Part shown: piece by piece, positions 58,101 through 64,000 of the stretch | Layout: the number at the start of each line of letters is the position of its first letter | Numbering within the stretch: position 1 is the first letter of the stretch | Source: Trichinella spiralis | Taxonomy: Eukaryota; Nematoda; Enoplea; Trichinellida; Trichinellidae | Direction of reading: 5' to 3' | Assembly (NCBI GenBank): GCA_000181795.3 | Contig: CM012953.1 | Coordinates: forward strand, 9,195,298-9,259,297 | DNA: 64,000 bases | Notes under the pieces: generated by a model | Databases searched by the model: none | What the model was told of the DNA's origin: nothing | Seen by the model: the letters and a program-made list of their open reading frames with translations, nothing else | Position numbers and translations under genes: made by a program

Positions 58101-60010
58101 AACATGATGGAATATTGCTTTCGGGTAGAGTGAAACTGGGAGCGCTGAAACCAACATAATTTCCCGCATAAACTCGAACGTAATAACGTTTTCCTGGACA
58201 CAAGTTGGTTATTGTAAATTTTGGAATACGCAAATCAACAACAATTTTGCTTTCAGCTTTGGTGAAGTGCTTGTCCAATGACCACTCAACTGATGAATGA
58301 ATGAAAAATAGATTTATCATACTGTATATTTTTACAATTAACACTAACAGTTACCTTTGTATTTTGTTTCCACATCACTCTGACAAGTTGAAGCTTCAAA
58401 AGCGACAGTAAGTGATTTAGAACTGGTGACGTGCAAAGAACAGCGAGGTGTTTGTGGAACTCCTTGTAATGCAATCGGTTGATTGGTTGAATAAATATTA
58501 TGATAAGAAAAATGATAATTTCGTGTTACCGGCTTTCAGTACGGTATTTTTCATCTTTTTCAACACGCTTATTCGATTTTTCCAAAAATCCATTTCTTTG
58601 TCAACCTAAATTGATCCATTTATTAATTAAATTTTCAAATCAAATTAGCAATAATCACCTTCACTGAATTGGACTGTTGGTTGCAACATTCGATGAACTT
58701 TTTCATCGCAGTATCAATCAAATATTGCAATAAATTCAAACGAGCCAAATGTGACACTTGAAAATATATTTCAAAAAAGAAGAAAAAAAAATTAAAATTT
58801 TGAAAATTGCGACAATTTTTCAAAAAATTCATACAACGCACATTCTAGATTTTCTTGAGCACCATTTCGAAGTAGAATATGACTTATTTTTGTGTGATTC
58901 AGCATTGAAGCCACATCGAGAGCTGTCAAGCCGTGCTTGTTTGTTCTGAAAATGCCATTCATAATTAATTAATTTCAAATCCAACATCATCTCACCGTAT
59001 AGCTGAATGCATGCATTTTCGAAGATAGAAATTCACTTTTCCAATGTCGTCATTTTCTACAGCAGTAAACAGTCCTGATTATAATAAAAAAAATTGGAAA
59101 TATTAGCATGAAAATTTTGAATTTCAAATGAATCTCAAATGATCGATTCATCATCATAATCGGTTACCTGAAATTTCAGACTCATCATCATTATAAGATT
59201 TGTGGTTGTTCAGCAAATTTTTCGACAAAAAGTGTTGATTGAATACTGAGCTGAAAAAAACAAACGGGGGAACATATTTTTGCCTTAATTTTTGCAGTGC
59301 TTACAAGATTTATTTGTTGTTGTTCAAAGAATAAGCCATTTGAAAAAAAAACATGAAACGTAAAATTTACCGAAAATCGGACATATCCAAACTTCGAATT
59401 CTAGATAGCAGAGCTTTTCGATTTAGCCTGCCAACGGAACGCGGCTTGGAATGGCAATTGCTTCCAAAATCACGGCAAACCATTCTCAACTGATCCCTCT
59501 GGTTTATTAAATCACTAAAAATTTATTGAAATTTTTTTTGGGAGTTAATGAAATTTTTCATAAGCACTGTGTCAACAGATATTTTTTTTCATTTAATTCC
59601 AACTGATGTGGAACAAATTGTGTTTCATCAAAATTTCCTTTGGTAAAAAAATATTCAATTTGAAAAGAGCATTTTTCATTTTGGAGGTGAATTGAATGCC
59701 GACATTGAATTTCAGCAGTTTTAAGCACTTCGTATTGAACGTTGCAGTTGGATATTTATTTAAATGTTATTTTATTATTTATCAAAGAAATGTAAGATGT
59801 GAATTCATTAATGATTGAAAGCGCAAAAGAGTAAACAAAAAAAATAAATTGCATTACATAAAGTAGATTTTGTGACTTAAAAAATAACAAATTTTTAAAT
59901 AAAATGTTGATTCAATAATTTAAAGTTTACCTTTTAGACCTTTGCAAAGTGACGTTCGCCTCTGAACGATTTGGCTGACCGCTGTTGCTAGTACGAATCA
60001 CTTTCATCAT
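54750..60010 (-). CDS. ANKFN1: ANKFN1/Wide-awake homologue (ankyrin, FN3, Ras-association)
   Basis: Eighteen exons join in frame to about 1239 aa: 60010-59931, 59514-59371, 59250-59168, 59074-58996, 58945-58842, 58756-58659, 58605-58530, 58462-58355, 58289-58104, 58034-57924, 57868-57784, 57663-57531, 57489-57244, 57190-57098, 57040-56874, 56805-56489, 56419-56319 and 56258-54750. Order: N-terminal linker; ankyrin repeats (GLFTAVENDDIGKVNFYL, KHGLTALDVASMLNH); FN3 domain (KSLTVAFEAS to CPGKRYYVRVYAGNYVGFSAP); the ANKFN1-specific core (PSYWRDVEN, LDDQIPTVEICDSLP, SKDEWEWLKAL, EISFILLLPPPDKIC); HGYDSDQSL; a run of 14 Asp; and a Ras-association domain (VHVALRNLQTTLKCVKMRIS onward). The fly homologue (wake) acts in clock neurons to promote sleep. 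The start is the first ATG, 11 nt after a TTCAG acceptor. Confidence 0.93.
55099..55146. repeat. (TCA)n trinucleotide repeat coding poly-Asp
   Basis: About 14 to 16 repeats of TCA on the plus strand in the last ANKFN1 exon encode a poly-Asp tract (GAT codons) on the minus strand. The near-uniform codon suggests slippage and length polymorphism. Confidence 0.85.
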
Positions 60011-60024
60011 TCTGTTTAAAGCTG

Positions 60025-63000
60025 AAAAATAAATTTCATCAGCAGATTAAAATAATAAATAACATTTTAAAGTAAAATATTTGCTTTAATAAAATGAAAA
60101 AAAACTTTTTAAATTTCCCATAAAAATATGAAAAAGTGAAGAAATAAAATAAAGCTTTAAACTGGAGAGAAGTTTGCAAAAATTGCAGTTTAGCATTGAC
60201 TTTTAGCTTAATTGATCTCTAAAAAAATTTCCACCAATGCCGAACCCGACCGCCAGCCAACCGGATGAAGTTTCAGAACTTTTCATAAAAGAAGCGTCGT
60301 TTTTCAAAATAAGCACACAATTAAAAATAAAGCTGATTCAAATTCGATAGATGCATTATAACGTCTAAAAATAACTGTGTAGATGTGTCATTGGATATGT
60401 TTTATCAATTGGAATTCAAATTCAAAAAATGTTTTGTTGAAAAGGCAAATTTATTTGATTTCAGAAAAAAATACATCATATTTATTGTAATAGCTCATAT
60501 TATTTAGTGTGAAATAAATGAAAATAATTTTTGTAGAATAAATAATGCATTTATTAGTGGAAAGAACTGCAATATGAATAGGAGTTCAATTACTCAAAGC
60601 AATCATTGATTTTCAACAGTTAATGAAAATATTAATTGTTAATAATAAAGTTTCATATTAGATGAGCATTTCAATCATATCAATTTTTTATTTTTGTGAA
60701 ATAATTGCTCTACTGCATCAATGAGCGTAGCGGAAGTGTTCGTCAATATCAACGGTAGGAAAGGTCATTTGAGAATTTATTCAATTAAAAATGAAACAGC
60801 AGATGTAAATGTAAATGAAAAAGTAAGATTTCAATATGTAAATCTTTTCTTTTCATAATTAGCTCAAATAATTTGAAAAACAAACAAACAAATAAATTAC
60901 TTTATACATTGATTCAAAGTGAAGTGCTCGTTTGCAAGTTGGAAATGCTATGGTGAATTTGTATTGTTAATGGAGGACACAATTTTTCCACAAATGCCCA
61001 TGGCAACAAGTGGAACCTCAAATGACAGATGCTACAGTGAGAAAACCGGTCAAACGTTACCCGCTTAATACAGTATTCTGCGGGCCAATGGGAAGTTTTA
61101 CGATAATGCAGAGGTCATAAAATGGCACAAAAGCACGTCCCAGTTTCATTCTCACAAAGCAATGCCAGATGCTAGTCGTATTAATAGATGTATACACATA
61201 TATATATATATATATACGTGTGTGTGTGAATGGAAAAGAAAAAGAAAAATGTCTGCTTTAATAAGTTTCCCCTTACTCGCAGTTGTTGCTATATTGGAGA
61301 GATACGACATTGCTTGGAGTAATATAAATCAATGAAAAAAAGTTTGAATAACAATTTTATTTTCAATATTATTCAATTAAATACAGTTTTTGTAATTGAA
61401 TAAGTATTATTTTATCAGTAATACGCAGCGAAGTTTCTGAACAAAAAATGTACATCTAATTGAAAATATATTTATTTCAACCAGGCAATAGTGCACAAAT
61501 ATTGAAATTTTTTCGAATAAATTTGATTTCATTGTTCTACAATTTTAAAAACTAATAACCACAAAAACGTGAATATTAAGCTTACAATGTTTCAAATAAC
61601 ATATAAAAATGAATTTACATTGAAAATTTTGCGTTCATTCTTATTTACAAGGGAATTTTTCAATAACTGAAAATTATTATTGAATTATATTTTGAAAAAA
61701 ACTGGAACATTTTTCTTTGAAATTTGAGAAAGGCAAATTTAAATAAAATTATACTCGAACTTTAAATGAGCATCATATGCACTTCAAATTTCATTTCAGT
61801 TTTATCATAAATACAAATCCATAAAGCGCTGCTTTTTTACGCGTTGCAAATTTAAATTTGTCAAGTGAATTTTACTTCTAAATTAATTATAAACTGGAAA
61901 TATCAAAAATTGTGAATGATATTCCAATTCTTTTGACAAAGAAATGTAACTTTTGAAATTTGAAACGAATGTATTTAATAACGTCTAAATTTTTGCTGCT
62001 TATTAATCAGTAAATAAATGAAAGCAATGTTCTCAAGAACTTCTTCACTGTTTCATATATACGCTATTTTTCCCAACATATGCAACTATTAAGTATAAAA
62101 TACTTTTCATATTTGATGATATAAGCATTTCTGTTTAATGAAAAATGCTTTGTTTCAAAATGTAGTATATAATTAAAAAATGAAACTGCTTCATTAATTA
62201 AATGTATATTTTAAACAAATTTTGATGTAAAAAAAGTTTTTGAAGTAATCATATAATTTAAAAAATTTTAATGTTACATCGTGAAAATTATGACAAAAAT
62301 TTACTTAAATGGAGATGTTATTTAAGCATAATTTCTCTTCCTAATTGCAAAGCAAAATTTAATAGTTTTCTGGCAAAGAGCAAAAAACATTTTTAATAAC
62401 AACAAAATAACATAATATCGGTTGGCATGTAAACATTGAAGAAGCTTTACCTCAAGTAGCAATAATAAAAGGAAAAATAATAATAGCAGTCAATCGGCTT
62501 TCTTTTGGAATTTCTTCCTTTTAGCGGGAAGATAAATTTGTCAGTGAATGGCTAATTTCAATATGAATACTTTGCCATGGGCAAGTGAAATTCATCTTTC
62601 TCTACTTTTTCAACAGTCACGTATAACTTTAGCGATGTTATAGATGAATAAAATCAAATTATTTATTGATTTCAAACTTTCTTTCATGGATGAGCGCTAT
62701 TTTACAATCTCAAAAGCAACCCAAGAAATAAAAAATAAAGATTTATTCGTTTCACAACAAGTTTAGCTTTAATTTAATGTTTTAATCATAACATTTTTAG
62801 CAAATTTTTATTTTATGGTCAATTCATAAAAAGTAATAATGCACGATTGGTAAACTTTTCAAAATTAAAATTCATTTTAATTGATTCAGTAGAGAGATAC
62901 ATTCAATGTTTCGAATATAAATGCCTATTATTATAGTTGCAAATAATTGTTTTTGTTGTCAGTAAAATTTTTAAAAAGAAGTTTGTAAAAATAAATTATT

Positions 63001-63999
63001 ACCACCGTATAATTCAATAGTTTCATTTCATTTATTTTACAGTAATGAAAATTTCGAATTATTAAATTCAAAAATGCAAATAATAAATATTTGAAGGGTA
63101 TATTTAAAGGAAAAATTTCTTAATAAAATCCAAAAGTTCTTATAAATGTGCACTGCTAATTTTAGCACTGCTAGAAATGATTCTCTTTATTAAATATATA
63201 TTTTATTCATTTCCGCAATGCAGTTCACATATCTTCATATTTACAAATTGCAGAGCTAGAAAATTAAAGAAATGAGTTGCAGACTCTTTTGAATAATAAA
63301 ACTACATATGCAAGCAAAAAAATCTTTAAGTTTTTCTTTTTTTATAATGCAAAAAATTACTGAACTAAAATCTTCTTTTTAGTTGGCTCTGTGGTTATTA
63401 TATTGGAATATTTTATTTCGGCTGTAGAATACGCAACTGATTGTATGCGTTGTGTTGTATAATAAATTTTTCTCTACATCTAATAGTGGCGCTTCCACTG
63501 TTTTCACTTTTCAGCTGTATATACACTGTAATTTATACTATTGGATAAAAATAGTAAAAGTTCCAATAAATTTCAGTAAAATTGGCATTGCCGTTGTTGA
63601 TCAGTTTACTTGTCAATTCTATTATTATCACGCTCATAGCTGCCGAAATATCAAAAGTTTATTTTATTATTATTGTCCAACTCTGATTTCGTTTATTTTT
63701 AAAATAAAATATTTTTTAAGCAATTTGATTTTTGATGTTATTTCTTGAAAATACCATGCATCACGTATAAATTTTCCTGTAGCATTACTTAACATATTAA
63801 TATTCTACTCCCTGTACAGGAATTTGTATTCTTGCACAGTAAGTAGATGTGAGATGAAAATTTTTTTCTTATCAGTTCAAATTTTGAAATGCGGTCCTAT
63901 TATTGATTTAAAGGCAATTTCTTGACGTAACAGATGACTGGAATGAATTTTTAAAATTGAATTTGCTTCATCTCTACTTGAATTATTAAATAAGTTTAA
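60025..63999. other. AT-rich region upstream of ANKFN1
   Basis: No gene supported. Two less AT-rich patches (60230-60300 and 60985-61160, the latter with a GGCCAATGGG CCAAT-type word) could be promoter or repeat sequence. A short AT/GT microsatellite lies at about 61196-61227. The open frame at 63452-63748 is compositionally noisy. Confidence 0.45.
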
Positions 64000-64000
64000 A

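Noticed and set aside
63452-63748. 98-codon frame near the window end
   Set aside because: Phe/Ile/Tyr/Ser-rich AT noise without splice or homology support.
1-63999. tRNA, rRNA or CRISPR features
   Set aside because: I scanned for B-box-like words and for regularly spaced direct repeats and saw none convincing. A covariance-model search would be needed to exclude tRNA-like genes or spliced-leader RNA genes.

Overview
This window is animal DNA. It is strongly AT-rich, with intron-containing genes on both strands, no operon-like packing of prokaryotic type and AATAAA signals behind several genes. Three things together point to a nematode, or a close ecdysozoan relative: a cellular RNA-dependent RNA polymerase of the EGO-1/RRF type, a serpentine 7TM receptor that looks nematode-like, and a 3' splice acceptor a few bases upstream of most start codons, which is the footprint of spliced-leader trans-splicing. 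Ancestral exon structures are retained in RanGAP, SMARCE1 and ANKFN1, so an early-branching (clade I/Enoplea-like) nematode would fit, but I cannot prove the lineage from this window.

Layout. 1-10 kb: SMARCE1/BAF57 (+) with a Tigger/pogo-type transposon in intron 2, then RanGAP1 (+), then a small FLYWCH zinc-finger gene (-). 10-23 kb: gene-poor, with one 7TM receptor (-, 12.8-15.0 kb), a degraded piggyBac-like element (16.3-17.5 kb), an 8-bp-TSD inverted-repeat MITE (20.4-20.7 kb) and an unassigned GC-richer patch (21.6-22.4 kb). 23-31 kb: TOM40 (-) and the RdRP gene (+) start back to back. 31-38.5 kb: three paralogous genes for a ten-cysteine, single-pass membrane protein family that I do not recognise. 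39-44 kb: molybdopterin synthase large subunit MOCS2B (-) and ATP synthase OSCP (+). 44-46 kb: decayed BEL/Pao gag. 46-48 kb: an unrecognised serine/acid-rich protein (+). 50-52.4 kb: DNAJB6-like chaperone (+). 54.7-60 kb: ANKFN1/Wide-awake homologue (-), 18 exons. 60-64 kb: nothing I can support.

Most genes are single-copy housekeeping genes (nuclear transport, chromatin remodelling, mitochondrial import, ATP synthesis, Moco synthesis, chaperoning) with no shared pathway. The local novelty is the cysteine-rich membrane family: identical cysteine spacing and one shared phase-1 intron inside the membrane segment, but unrelated cytoplasmic tails. Exon models below were assembled by eye from splice sites and reading frame. 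Every multi-exon model given closes in frame, but none has transcript support.
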